Assembly (NCBI GenBank): GCA_964057225.1
Contig: OZ059898.1
Span: 21,243,267-21,307,266 of the forward strand
Origin: Auanema rhodensis
Taxonomy: Eukaryota > Nematoda > Chromadorea > Rhabditida > Rhabditidae
Reading direction: 5' to 3'
Length of the DNA: 64,000 nt
Of this stretch, positions 47,265 through 61,344 are shown one piece after another. Position 1 is the first letter of the stretch, and each line of letters starts with the position of its first letter. The notes under the pieces are model-generated. The model did not search any database, had not been told where the DNA came from, and saw nothing but the letters and a program-made list of their open reading frames with translations. A program made the translations under genes and the position numbers.

Positions 47265-49200
47265 GTAACCATGACTTTGAAATTTACGTGAACTTTATTT
47301 CATGCTAATTAAATGTACACGTGATGTGCACTTGGTATGTAACTCGCTTCACGTGAAAGATAAAGAGATGCGGTTTTCAAAATAAGATTCCCCATGTCCA
47401 TATTAGTCTAAAAACAAATTTTTATTGATATTGGTTCATGGTAACCATGACTTTGAAATTTACGTGAACTTTAATTTATGCTAATTAAATGTACACGTGA
47501 TGTGCACTTGGTATGTAACTCGCTTCACGTGAAAGATAAAGAGATGCGGTTTTCAAAATGAGATTCCCCATGTCCATATTAGTCTAAAAACAAATTTTTA
47601 TTGATATTGGTTCATGGTAACCATGACTTTGAAATTTACGTGAACTTTAATTTATGCTAATTAAATGTACACGTGATGTGCACTTGGTTTGTAACTCGCT
47701 TCACGTGAAAGATAAAGAGATGCGGTTTTCAAAATAAGATTCCCCATGTCCATATTAGTCTAAAAACAAATTTTTATTGATATTGGTTCATGGTAACCAT
47801 GACTTTGAAATTTACGTGAACTTTGATTTATGCTAATTAAATGTACACGTGATGTGCACTTGGTATGTAACTCGCTTCACGTGAAAGATAAAGAGATGCG
47901 GTTTTCAAAATTAGATTCCCCATGTCCATATTAGTCTAAAAACAAATTTTTATTGATATTGGTGCATGGTAACCATGACTTTGAAATTTACGTGTACTTT
48001 AATTTATGCTAATTAAATGTACACGTGATGTGCACTTGGTATGTAACCCGCTTCACGTGAAAGATAAAGAGATGCGGTTTTCAAAATTAGATTCCCCATG
48101 TCCATATTAGTCTAAAAACAAATTTTTATTGATATTGGTGCATGGTAACCATGACTTTGAAATTTACGTGAACTTTAATTTATGCTAATTAAATGTACAC
48201 GTGATGTGCACTTGGTATGTAACTCGCTTCACGTGAAAGATAAAGAGATGCGGTTTTCAAAATTAGATTCCCCATGTCCATATTAGTCTAAAAACCAATT
48301 TTTATTGAGATTGGTGCATGGTAACCATGACTTTGAAATTTACGTGAACTTTATTTCATGCTAATTAAATGTACACGTGATGTGCACTTGGTATGTAACT
48401 CGCTTCACGTGAAAGATAAAGAGATGCGGTTTTCAAAATAAGATTCCCCATGTCCATATTAGTCTAAAAACAAATTTTTATTGATATTGGTTCATGGTAA
48501 CCATGACTTTGAAATTTACGTGAACTTTAATTTATGCTAATTAAATGTACACGTGATGTGCACTTGGTATGTAACTCGCTTCACGTGAAAGATAAAGAGA
48601 TGCGGTTTTTAAAATGAGATTCCCCATGTCCATATTAGTCTAAAAACAAATTTTTATTGATATTGGTTCATGGTAACCATGACTTTGAAATTTACGTGAA
48701 CTTTAATTTATGCTAATTAAATGTACACGTGATGTGCACTTGGTATGTAACTCGCTTCACGTGAAAGATAAAGAGATGCGGTTTTCAAAATAAGATTCCC
48801 CATGTCCATATTAGTCTAAAAACAAATTTTTATTGATATTGGTTCATGGTAACCATGACTTTGAAATTTACGTGAACTTTAATTTATGCTAATTAAATGT
48901 ACACGTGATGTGCACTTGGTATGTAACTTGCTTCACGTGAAAGATAAAGAGATGCGGTTTTCAAAATAAGATTCCCCATGTCCATATTAGTCTAAAAACA
49001 AATTTTTATTGATATTGGTTCATGGTAACCATGACTTTGAAATTTACGTGAACTTTAATTTATGCTAATTAAATGTACACGTGATGTGCACTTGGTATGT
49101 AACTCGCTTCACGTGAAAGATAAAGAGATGCGGTTTTCAAAATTAGATTCCCCATGTCCATATTAGTCTAAAAACAAATTTTTATTGAGATTGGTGCATG
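47265..49200. repeat. 6- and 5-monomer marker blocks
   Basis: 47265-48320 holds marker with A120, G120, A120 (with GGTTTGT near 47688), a unit with CTTTGATTT and G172, T27-C80, and a class a unit with A152C and GAGATT. 48321-49200 holds marker with A120, G120 (with GTTTTTAAAATG near 48606), A120, A120 with AACTTGC near 48929, and a T120 unit ending GAGATT. The next unit should be a marker but is not; see 49201. Confidence 0.8.
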
Positions 49201-49376
49201 GTAACCATGACTTTGAAATTTACGTGAACTTTAATTTATGCTAATTAAATGTACACGTGATGTGCACTTGGTATGTAACTCGCTTCACGTGAAAGATAAA
49301 GAGATGCGGTTTTCAAAATTAGATTCCCCAAGTCCATATTAGTCTAAAAACAAATTTTTATTGATATTGGTTCATG
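49201..49376 (+). repeat. Apparent crossover-fusion monomer
   Basis: GAGATT at the end of the preceding unit is elsewhere always followed by the T34/C37 marker unit. Here it is followed by a unit with A27, A34, T37 and A131/T172. In the related block at 45153 the marker unit is followed by a T27/A131/T172 unit. The 49201 unit has the left part of the first (A27) and the right part of the second (A34, T37, A131), as if one monomer had been lost by unequal exchange between positions 27 and 34. The units after it (A120, d) match those after 45329. Confidence 0.65.
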
Positions 49377-50608
49377 GTAACCATGACTTTGAAATTTACG
49401 TGAACTTTAATTTATGCTAATTAAATGTACACGTGATGTGCACTTGGTATGTAACTCGCTTCACGTGAAAGATAAAGAGATGCGGTTTTCAAAATAAGAT
49501 TCCCCATGTCCATATTAGTCTAAAAACAAATTTTTATTGATATTGGTTCATGGTAACCATGACTTTGAAATTTACGTGAACTTTAATTTATGCTAATTAA
49601 ATGTACACGTGATGTGCACTTGGTATGTAACTCGCTTCACGTGAAAGATAAAGAGATGCGGTTTTCAAAATTAGATTCCCCATGTCCATATTAGTCTAAA
49701 AACAAATTTTTATTGATATTGGTTCATGGTAACCATGACTTTGAAATTTACGTGAACTTTAATTTATGCTAATTAAATGTACACGTGATGTGCACTTGGT
49801 ATGTAACTCGCTTCACGTGAAAGATAAAGAGATGCGGTTTTCAAAATTAGATTCCCCATGTCCATATTAGTCTAAAAACAAATTTTTATTGATATTGGTG
49901 CATGGTAACCATGACTTTGAAATTTACGTGAACTTTAATTTATGCTAATTAAATGTACACGTGATGTGCACTTGGTATGTAACTCGCTTCACATGAAAGA
50001 TAAAGAGATGCGGTTTTCAAAATTAGATTCCCCATGTCCATATTAGTCTAAAAACAAATTTTTATTGATATTGGTGCATGGTAACCATGACTTTGAAATT
50101 TACGTGAACTTTAATTTATGCTAATTAAATGTACACGTGATGTGCACTTGGTATGTAACTCGCTTCACGTGAAAGATAAAGAGATGCGGTTTTCAAAATT
50201 AGATTCCCCATGTCCATATTAGTCTAAAAACAAATTTTTATTGATATTGGTGCATGGTAACCATGACTTTGAAATTTACGTGAACTTTAATTCATGCTAA
50301 TTAAATGTACACGTGATGTGCACTTGGTATGTAACTCGCTTCACGTGAAAGATAAAGAGATGCGGTTTTCAAAATTAGATTCCCCATGTCCATATTAGTC
50401 TAAAAACAAATTTTTATTGATATTGGTGCATGGTAACCATGACTTTGAAATTTACGTGTACTTTAATTTATGCTAATTAAATGTACACGTGATGTGCACT
50501 TGGTATGTAACTCGCTTCACGTGAAAGATAAAGAGATGCGGTTTTCAAAATTAGATTCCCCAAGTCCATATTAGTCTAAAAACAAATTTTTATTGATATT
50601 GGTTCATG
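49377..50608. repeat. End of domain D
   Basis: Seven units continue the 12-monomer order (A120, d, three a, b, T27/A131) without the T80C dimers. One unit has CACATG in the second G-box near 49993, a CpG-to-CpA change. From 50609 onward the domain E markers begin. Confidence 0.75.
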
Positions 50609-51312
50609 GTAACCATGACTTTGAAATTTACGTGAACTTTAATTTATGCTAATTAAATGTACACGTGATGTGCACTTGGTATGTAACTCGCTTCACGTGA
50701 AAGATAAAGAGATGCGGTTTTCAGAATTAGATTCCCCATGTCCATATTAGTCTAAAAACAAATTTTTATTGATATTGGTTCATGGTAACCATGACTTTGA
50801 AATTTACGTGAACTTTAATTTATGCTAATTAAATGTACACGTGATGTGCACTTGGTATGTAACTCGCTTCACGTGAGAGATAAAGAGATGCGGTTTTCAA
50901 AATTAGATTCCCCAAGTCCATATTAGTCTAAAAACAAATTTTTATTGATATTGGTTCATGGTAACCATGACTTTGAAATTTACGTGAACTTTAATTTATG
51001 CTAATTAAATGTACACGTGATGTGCACTTGGTATGTAACTCGCTTCACGTGAAAGATAAAGAGATGCGGTTTTCAGAATTAGATTCCCCATGTCCATATT
51101 AGTCTAAAAACAAATTTTTATTGATATTGGTTCATGGTAACCATGACTTTGAAATTTACGTGAACTTTGATTTATGCTAATTAAATGTACACGTGATGTG
51201 CACTTGGTATGTAACTCGCTTCACGTGAAAGATAAAGAGATGCGGTTTTCAGAATTAGATTCCCCATGTCCATATTAGTCTAAAAACAAATTTTTATTGA
51301 TATTGGTGCATG

Positions 51313-51488
51313 GTAACAAAGACTTTGAAATTTACGTGAACTTTAATTTATGCTAATTTAATGTACACGTGATGTGCACTTGGTATGTAACTCGCTTCAC
51401 GTGAAAGATAAAGAGATGCGGTTTTCAAAATTAGATTCCCCATGTCCATATTAGTCTAAAAACAAATTTTTATTGATATTGGTGCATG
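51313..51488 (+). repeat. Monomer with two broken dyads
   Basis: The unit begins GTAACAAAGAC instead of GTAACCATGAC, which destroys the right arm of the junction palindrome. It also reads GCTAATTTAATG, which damages the right arm of the 30-49 inverted repeat. It follows a unit with the A116G change in the TTTTCAAAA dyad. It is the clearest degenerate unit in the window and its changes were not propagated to neighbours. A sequencing error cannot be excluded. Confidence 0.75.
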
Positions 51489-52192
51489 GTAACCATGACT
51501 TTGAAATTTACGTGAACTTTAATTCATGCTAATTAAATGTACACGTGATGTGCACTTGGTATGTAACTCGCTTCACGTAAAAGATAAAGAGATGCGGTTT
51601 TCAAAATTAGATTCCCCATGTCCATATTAGTCTAAAAACAAATTTTTATTGATATTGGTGCATGGTAACCATGACTTTGAAATTTACGTGAACTTTGATT
51701 TATGCTAATTAAATGTACACGTGATGTGCACTTGGTATGTAACTCGCTTCACGTGAAAGATAAAGAGATGCGGTTTTCAAAATTAGATTCCCCATGTCCA
51801 TATTAGTCTAAAAACAAATTTTTATTGATATTGGTGCATGGTAACCATGACTTTGAAATTTACGTGAACTTTAATTTATGCTAATTAAATGTACACGTGA
51901 TGTGCACTTGGTATGTAACTCGCTTCACGTGAAAGATAAAGAGATGCGGTTTTCAAAATAAGATTACCCATGTCCATATTAGTCTAAAAACAAATTTTTA
52001 TTGATATTGGTTCATGGTAACCATGACTTTGAAATTTACGTGAACTTTAATTTATGCTAATTAAATGTACACGTGATGTGCACTTGGTATGTAACTCGCT
52101 TCACGTGAAAGATAAAGAGATGCGGTTTTCAAAATTAGATTCCCCATGTCCATATTAGTCTAAAAACAAATTTTTATTGATATTGGTTCATG

Positions 52193-55008
52193 GTAACCAT
52201 GACTTTGAAATTTACGTGAACTTTAATTTATGCTAATTAAATGTACACGTGATGTGCACTTGGTATGTAACTCGCTTCACGTGAAAGATAAAGAGATGCG
52301 GTTTTCAAAATTAGATTCCCCATGTCCATATTAGTCTAAAAACAAATTTTTATTGATATTGGTGCATGGTAACCATGACTTTGAATATTACGTGAACTTT
52401 AATTTATGCTAATTAAATGTACACGTGATGTGCACTTGGTATGTAACTCGCTTCACGTGAAAGATAAAGAGATGCGGTTTTCAAAATTAGATTCCCCATG
52501 TCCATATTAGTCTAAAAACAAATTTTTATTGATATTGGTGCATGGTAACCATGACTTTGAAATTTACGTGAACTTTAATTTATGCTAATTAAATGTACAC
52601 GTGATGTGCACTTGGTATGTAACTCGCTTCACGTGAAAGATAAAGAGATGCGGTTTTCAAAATTAGATTCCCCATGTCCATATTAGTCTAAAAACAAATT
52701 TTTATTGATATTGGTGCATGGTAACCATGACTTTGAAATTTACGTGAACTTTAATTTATGCTAATTAAATGTACACGTGATGTGCACTTGGTATGTAACT
52801 CGCTTCACGTGAAAGATAAAGAGATGCGGTTTTCAAAATTAGATTCCCCATGTCCATATTAGTCTAAAAACAAATTTTTATTGATATTGGTGCATGGTAA
52901 CCATGACTTTGAAATTTACGTGAACTTTAATTTATGCGAATTAAATGTACACGTGATGTGCACTTGGTATGTAACTCGCTTCACGTGAAAGATAAAGAGA
53001 TGCGGTTTTCAAAATTAGATTCCCCAAGTCCATATTAGTCTAAAAACAAATTTTTATTGATATTGGTTCATGGTAACCATGACTTTGAAATTTACGTGTA
53101 CTTTAATTTATGCTAATTAAATGTACACGTGATGTGCACTTGGTATGTAACTCGCTTCACGTGAAAGATAAAGAGATGCGGTTTTCAAAATTAGATTCCC
53201 CAAGTCCATATTAGTCTAAAAACAAATTTTTATTGATATTGGTTCATGGTAACCATGACTTTAAAATTTACGTGAACTTTAATTTATGCTAATTAAATGT
53301 ACACGTGATGTGCACTTGGTATGTAACTCGCTTCACGTGAAAGATAAAGAGATGCGGTTTTCAAAATTAGATTCCCCATGTCCATATTAGTCTAAAAACA
53401 AATTTTTATTGATATTGGTGCATGGTAACCATGACTTTGAAATTTACGTGAACTTTAATTTATGCTAATTAAATGTACACGTGATGTGCACTTGGTATGT
53501 AACTCGCTTCACGTGAAAGATAAAGAGATGCGGTTTTCAACATTAGATTCCCCATGTCCATATTAGTCTAAAAACAAATTTTTATTGATATTGGTGCATG
53601 GTAACCATGACTTTGAAATTTACGTGAACTTTAATTTATGCTAATTAAATGTACACGTGATGTGCACTTGGTATGTAACTCGCTTCACGTGAAAGATAAA
53701 GAGATGCGGTTTTCAAAATAAGATTCCCCATGTCCATATTAGTCTAAAAACAAATTTTTATTGATATTGGTTCATGGTAACCATGACTTTGAAATTTACG
53801 TGAACTTTAATTTATGCTAATTAAATGTACACGTGATGTGCACTTGGTATGTAACTCGCTTCACGTGAAAGATAAAGAGATGCGGTTTTCAAAATTAGAT
53901 TCCCCATGTCCATATTAGTCTAAAAACAAATTTTTATTGATATTGGTGCATGGTAACCATGACTTTGAAATTTACGTGAACTTTAATTTATGCTAATTAA
54001 ATGTACACGTGATGTGCACTTGGTATGTAACTCGCTTCACGTGAAAGATAAAGAGATGCGGTTTTCAAAATTAGATTCCCCATGTCCATATTAGTCTAAA
54101 AACAAATTTTTATTGATATTGGTGCATGGTAACCATGACTTTGAAATTTACGTGAACTTTAATTTATGCTAATTAAATGTACACGTGATGTGCACTTGGT
54201 ATGTAACTCGCTTCACGTGAAAGATAAAGAGATGCGGTTTTCAAAATTAGATTCCCCATGTCCATATTAGTCTAAAAACAAATTTTTATTGATATTGGTG
54301 CATGGTAACCATGACTTTGAAATTTACGTGAACTTTAATTTATGCTAATTAAATGTACACGTGATGTGCACTTGGTATGTAACTCGCTTCACGTGAAAGA
54401 TAAAGAGATGCGGTTTTCAAAATTAGATTCCCCATGTCCATATTAGTCTAAAAACAAATTTTTATTGATATTGGTGCATGGTAACCATGACTTTGAAATT
54501 TACGTGAACTTTAATTTATGCGAATTAAATGTACACGTGATGTGCACTTGGTATGTAACTCGCTTCACGTGAAAGATAAAGAGATGCGGTTTTCAAAATT
54601 AGATTCCCCAAGTCCATATTAGTCTAAAAACAAATTTTTATTGATATTGGTTCATGGTAACCATGACTTTGAAATTTACGTGTACTTTAATTTATGCTAA
54701 TTAAATGTACACGTGATGTGCACTTGGTATGTAACTCGCTTCACGTGAAAGATAAAGAGATGCGGTTTTCAAAATTAGAATCCCCAAGTCCATATTAGTC
54801 TAAAAACAAATTTTTATTGATATTGGTTCATGGTAACCATGACTTTAAAATTTACGTGAACTTTAATTTATGCTAATTAAATGTACACGTGATGTGCACT
54901 TGGTATGTAACTCGCTTCACGTGAAAGATAAAGAGATGCGGTTTTCAAAATTAGATTCCCCAAGTCCATATTAGTCTAAAAACAAATTTTTATTGATATT
55001 GGTTCATG
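52193..55008. repeat. 9-monomer offset duplication (1584 bp)
   Basis: Seven units from 52193 to 53424 match 53777-55008: four class a units, the T42G unit (52897 and 54481), a T27 unit (53073 and 54657) and the G15A unit (53249 and 54833). Private differences are TTGAATATTA near 52383 and AGAATCCCC near 54778. After 55008 one extra unit is present before the A117C unit. Confidence 0.8.
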
Positions 55009-55184
55009 GTAACCATGACTTTGAAATTTACGTGAACTTTAATTTATGCTAATTAAATGTACACGTGATGTGCACTTGGTATGTAACTCGCTTCACGTGA
55101 AAGATAAAGAGATGCGGTTTTCAAAATTAGATTCCCCATGTCCATATTAGTCTAAAAACAAATTTTTATTGATATTGGTGCATG

Positions 55185-57648
55185 GTAACCATGACTTTGA
55201 AATTTACGTGAACTTTAATTTATGCTAATTAAATGTACACGTGATGTGCACTTGGTATGTAACTCGCTTCACGTGAAAGATAAAGAGATGCGGTTTTCAA
55301 CATTAGATTCCCCATGTCCATATTAGTCTAAAAACAAATTTTTATCGATATTGGTTCATGGTAACCATGACTTTGAAATTTACGTGAACTTTAATTTATG
55401 CTAATTAAATGTACACGTGATGTGCACTTGGTATGTAACTCGCTTCAAGTGAAAGATAAAGAGATGCGGTTTTCAAAATTAGATTCCCCATGTCCATATT
55501 AGTCTAAAAACAAATTTTTATTGATATTGGTGCATGGTAACCATGACTTTGAAATTTACGTGAACTTTAATTTATGCGAATTAAATGTACACGTGATGTG
55601 CACTTGGTATGTAACTCGCTTCACGTGAAAGATAAAGAGATGCGGTTTTCAAAATTAGATTCCCCAAGTCCATATTAGTCTAAAAACAAATTTTTATTGA
55701 TATTGGTTCATGGTAACCATGACTTTGAAATCTACGTGAACTTTAATTTATGCTAATTAAATGTACACGTGATGTGCACTTGGTATGTAACTCGCTTCAC
55801 GTGAAAGATAAAGAGATGCGGTTTTCAAAATTAGATTCCCCAAGTGTATATTAGTCTAAAAACAAATTTTTATTGATATTGGTGCATGGTAACCATGACT
55901 TTGAAATTTACGTGAACTTTAATTTATGCTAATTAAATGTACACGTGATGTGCACTTGGTATGTAACTCGCTTCACGTGAAAGATAAAGAGATGCGGTTT
56001 TCAAAATTAGATTCCCCATGTCCATATTAGTCTAAAAACAAATTTTTATTGATATTGGTGCATGGTAACCATGACTTTGAAATTTACGTGAACTTTAATT
56101 TATGCTAATTAAATGTACACGTGATGTGCACTTGGTATGTAACTCGCTTCACGTGAAAGATAAAGAGATGCGGTTTTCAAAATTAGATTCCCCATGTCCA
56201 TATTAGTCTAAAAACAAATTTTTATTGATATTGGTGCATGGTAACCATGACTTTGAAATTTACGTGAACTTTAATTTATGCTAATTAAATGTACACGTGA
56301 TGTGCACTTGGTATGTAACTCGCTTCACGTGAAAGATAAAGAGATGCGGTTTTCAAAATTAGATTCCCCATGTCCATATTAGTCTAAAAACAAATTTTTA
56401 TTGATATTGGTGCATGGTAACCATGACTTTGAAATTTACGTGTACTTTAATTTATGCTAATTAAATGTACACGTGATGTGCACTTGGTATGTAACTCGCT
56501 TCACGTGAAAGATAAAGAGATGCGGTTTTCAAAATTAGAATCCCCAAGTCCATATTAGTCTAAAAACAAATTTTTATTGATATTGGTTCATGGTAACCAT
56601 GACTTTAAAATTTACGTGAACTTTAATTTATGCTAATTAAATGTACACGTGATGTGCACTTGGTATGTAACTCGCTTCACGTGAAAGATAAAGAGATGCG
56701 GTTTTCAAAATTAGATTCCCCATGTCCATATTAGTCTAAAAACAAATTTTTATTGATATTGGTGCATGGTAACCATGACTTTGAAATTTACGTGAACTTT
56801 AATTTATGCTAATTAAATGTACACGTGATGTGCACTTGGTATGTAACTCGCTTCACGTGAAAGATAAAGAGATGCGGTTTTCAAAATTAGATTCCCCAAG
56901 TCCATATTAGTCTAAAAACAAATTTTTATTGATATTGGTTCATGGTAACCATGACTTTGAAATCTACGTGAACTTTAATTTATGCTAATTAAATGTACAC
57001 GTGATGTGCACTTGGTATGTAACTCGCTTCACGTGAAAGATAAAGAGATGCGGTTTTCAAAATTAGATTCCCCAAGTGTATATTAGTCTAAAAACAAATT
57101 TTTATTGATATTGGTGCATGGTAACCATGACTTTGAAATTTACGTGAACTTTAATTTATGCTAATTAAATGTACACGTGATGTGCACTTGGTATGTAACT
57201 CGCTTCACGTGAAAGATAAAGAGATGCGGTTTTCAACATTAGATTCCCCATGTCCATATTAGTCTAAAAACAAATTTTTATCGATATTGGTTCATGGTAA
57301 CCATGACTTTGAAATTTACGTGAACTTTAATTTATGCTAATTAAATGTACACGTGATGTGCACTTGGTATGTAACTCGCTTCAAGTGAAAGATAAAGAGA
57401 TGCGGTTTTCAAAATTAGATTCCCCATGTCCATATTAGTCTAAAAACAAATTTTTATTGATATTGGTGCATGGTAACCATGACTTTGAAATTTACGTGAA
57501 CTTTAATTTATGCGAATTAAATGTACACGTGATGTGCACTTGGTATGTAACTCGCTTCACGTGAAAGATAAAGAGATGCTGTTTTCAAAATTAGATTCCC
57601 CAAGTCCATATTAGTCTAAAAACAAATTTTTATTGATATTGGTTCATG
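55185..57648. repeat. 11-monomer offset repeat of a 3-unit cassette
   Basis: A117C with TATCGAT, then CAAGTG, then T42G occupy 55185-55712 and recur at 57121-57648 (1936 bp). The first two units recur again at 59585-59936. In between, a TCTACGTG/CAAGTGTATA unit at 55713 is repeated at 56945 (1232 bp, seven monomers), and the G15A unit reappears at 56593. The intervals 11 and 7 overlap, so at least two exchange events are layered here. Confidence 0.8.
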
Positions 57649-57824
57649 GTAACCATGACTTTGAAATTTACGTGAACTTTAATTTATGCTAATTAAATGT
57701 ACACGTGATGTGCACTTGGTATGTAACTCGCTTCACGTGAAAGATAAAGAGATGCGGTTTTCAAAATTAGATTCCCCATGTCCATATTAGTCTAAAAACA
57801 AATTTTTATTGATATTGGTTCATG

Positions 57825-60800
57825 GTAACCATGACTTTGAAATTTACGTGAACTTTGATTTATGCTAATTAAATGTACACGTGATGTGCACTTGGTATGT
57901 AACTCGCTTCACGTGAAAGATAAAGAGATGCGGTTTTCAAAATTAGATTCCCCATGTCCATATTAGTCTAAAAACAAATTTTTATTGATATTGGTGCATG
58001 GTAACCATGACTTTGAAATTTACGTGAACTTTGATTTATGCTAATTAAATGTACACGTGATGTGCACTTGGTATGTAACTCGCTTCACGTGAAAGATAAA
58101 GAGATGCGGTTTTCAAAATTAGATTCCCCATGTCCATATTAGTCTAAAAACAAATTTTTATTGATATTGGTGCATGGTAACCATGACTTTGAAATTTACG
58201 TGAACTTTAATTTATGCTAATTAGATGTACACGTGATGTGCACTTGGTATGTAACTCGCTTCACGTGAAAGATAAAGAGATGCGGTTTTCAAAATTAGAT
58301 TCCTCATGTCCATATTAGTCTAAAAACAAATTTTTATTGATATTGGTTCATGGTAACCATGACTTTGAAATTTACGTGAACTTTAATTTATGCTAATTAA
58401 ATGTACACGTGATGTGCACTTGGTATGTAACTCGCTTCACGTGAAAGATAAAGAGATGCGGTTTTCAAAATTAGATTCCCCATGTCCATATTAGTCTAAA
58501 AACAAATTTTTATTGATATTGGTGCGTGGTAACCATGACTTTGAAATTTACGTGAACTTTGATTTATGCTAATTAAATGTACACGTGATGTGCACTTGGT
58601 ATGTAACTCGCTTCACGTGAAAGATAAAGAGATGCGGTTTTCAAAATTAGATTCCTCATGTCCATATTAGTCTAAAAACAAATTTTTATTGATATTGGTT
58701 CATGGTAACCATGACTTTGAAATTTACGTGAACTTTAATTTATGCTAATTAAATGTACACGTGATGTGCACTTGGTATGTAACCCGCTTCACGTGAAAGA
58801 TAAAGAGATGCGGTTTTCAAAATTAGATTCCCCATGTCCATGTTAGTCTAAAAACAAATTTTTATTGATATTGGTACATGGTAACCATGATTTTGAAATT
58901 TACGTGAACTTTAATTTATGCTAATTAAATGTACACGTGATGTGCACTTGGTATGTAACTCGCTTCACGTGAAAGATAAAGAGATGCGGTTTTCAAAATT
59001 AGATTCCCCATGTCCATATTAGTCTAAAAACAAATTTTTATTGATATTGGTTCATGGTAACCATGACTTTGAAATTTACGTGAACTTTAATTTATGCTAA
59101 TTAAATGTACACGTGATGTGCACTTGGTATGTAACCCGCTTCACGTGAAAGATAAAGAGATGCGGTTTTCAAAATTAGATTCCTCATGTCCATATTAGTC
59201 TAAAAACAAATTTTTATTGATATTGGTTCATGGTAACCATGACTTTGAAATTTACGTGAACTTTAATTTATGCTAATTAAATGTACACGTGATGTGCACT
59301 TGGTATGTAACTCGCTTCACGTGAAAGATAAAGAGATGCGGTTTTCAAAATTAGATTCCCCATGTCCATATTAGTCTAAAAACAAATTTTTATTGATATT
59401 GGTGCGTGGTAACCATGACTTTGAAATTTACGTGAACTTTAATTTATGCTAATTAAATGTACACGTGATGTGCACTTGGTATGTAACTCGCTTCAAGTGA
59501 AAGATAAAGAGATGCGGTTTTCAAAATTAGATTCCCCATGTCCATATTAGTCTAAAAACAAATTTTTATTGATATTGGTGCATGGTAACCATGACTTTGA
59601 AATTTACGTGAACTTTGATTTATGCTAATTAAATGTACACGTGATGTGCACTTGGTATGTAACTCGCTTCACGTGAAAGATAAAGAGATGCGGTTTTCAA
59701 CATTAGATTCCCCATGTCCATATTAGTCTAAAAACAAATTTTTATCGATATTGGTTCATGGTAACCATGACTTTGAAATTTACGTGAACTTTAATTTATG
59801 CTAATTAAATGTACACGTGATGTGCACTTGGTATGTAACTCGCTTCAAGTGAAAGATAAAGAGATGCGGTTTTCAAAATTAGATTCCCCATGTCCATATT
59901 AGTCTAAAAACAAATTTTTATTGATATTGGTGCGTGGTAACCATGACTTTGAAATTTACGTGAACTTTAATTTATGCTAATTAAATGTACACGTGATGTG
60001 CACTTGGTATGTAACTCGCTTCACGTGAAAGATAAAGAGATGCGGTTTTCAAAATTAGATTCCCCATGTCCATATTAGTCTAAAAACAAATTTTTATTGA
60101 TATTGGTTCATGGTAACCATGACTTTGAAATTTACGTGAACTTTGATTTATGCTAATTAAATGTACACGTGATGTGCACTTGGTATGTAACTCGCTTCAC
60201 GTGAAAGATAAAGAGATGCGGTTTTCAAAATTAGATTCCCCATGTCCATATTAGTCTAAAAACAAATTTTTATTGATATTGGTGCATGGTAACCATGACT
60301 TTGAAATTTACGTGAACTTTGATTTATGCTAATTAAATGTACACGTGATGTGCACTTGGTATGTAACTCGCTTCACGTGAAAGATAAAGAGATGCGGTTT
60401 TCAAAATTAGATTCCCCATGTCCATATTAGTCTAAAAACAAATTTTTATTGATATTGGTGCATGGTAACCATGACTTTGAAATTTACGTGAACTTTAATT
60501 TATGCTAATTAGATGTACACGTGATGTGCACTTGGTATGTAACTCGCTTCACGTGAAAGATAAAGAGATGCGGTTTTCAAAATTAGATTCCTCATGTCCA
60601 TATTAGTCTAAAAACAAATTTTTATTGATATTGGTTCATGGTAACCATGACTTTGAAATTTACGTGAACTTTAATTTATGCTAATTAAATGTACACGTGA
60701 TGTGCACTTGGTATGTAACTCGCTTCACGTGAAAGATAAAGAGATGCGGTTTTCAAAATTAGATTCCCCATGTCCATATTAGTCTAAAAACAAATTTTTA

Positions 60801-61344
60801 TTGATATTGGTGCGTGGTAACCATGACTTTGAAATTTACGTGAACTTTGATTTATGCTAATTAAATGTACACGTGATGTGCACTTGGTATGTAACTCGCT
60901 TCACGTGAAAGATAAAGAGATGCGGTTTTCAAAATTAGATTCCTCATGTCCATATTAGTCTAAAAACAAATTTTTATTGATATTGGTTCATGGTAACCAT
61001 GACTTTGAAATTTACGTGAACTTTAATTTATGCTAATTAAATGTACACGTGATGTGCACTTGGTATGTAACCCGCTTCACGTGAAAGATAAAGAGATGCG
61101 GTTTTCAAAATTAGATTCCCCATGTCCATGTTAGTCTAAAAACAAATTTTTATTGATATTGGTACATGGTAACCATGATTTTGAAATTTACGTGAACTTT
61201 AATTTATGCTAATTAAATGTACACGTGATGTGCACTTGGTATGTAACTCGCTTCACGTGAAAGATAAAGAGATGCGGTTTTCAAAATTAGATTCCCCATG
61301 TCCATATTAGTCTAAAAACAAATTTTTATTGATATTGGTTCATG
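57825..61344. repeat. 13-monomer HOR (2288 bp), seven shared units
   Basis: Units 57825-59056 match 60113-61344: A33G, A33G, A47G with CCTCATG, a unit ending GGTGCGTGG, A33G with CCTCATG, C80 with CCATGTTAG and GGTACATGG, then a unit with ATGATTTTG (C11T). Six units between 59057 and 60112 are not part of the match and include the third CAAGTG/A117C cassette. Confidence 0.85.

Larger units (their letters stand above)
28257..50608. repeat. Array domain D: blocks delimited by an A34T/C37 marker unit
   Basis: One hundred and twenty-seven units, all 176 bp. A marker unit with CTTTATTTCATG (T34, C37) starts at 28257, 29313, 31073, 34065, 35825, 37233, 38993, 40049, 41105, 43217, 45153, 47265 and 48321. 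It is always preceded by TTGAGATT (T165G) in the unit before. Intervals are 6, 10, 17, 10, 8, 10, 6, 6, 12, 11, 12 and 6 monomers. Between markers the units are A120/G120 types (AAAATAAG, AAAATGAG), class b followed by T27 with AACCCGC (T80C), or plain class a and d. Confidence 0.9.
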
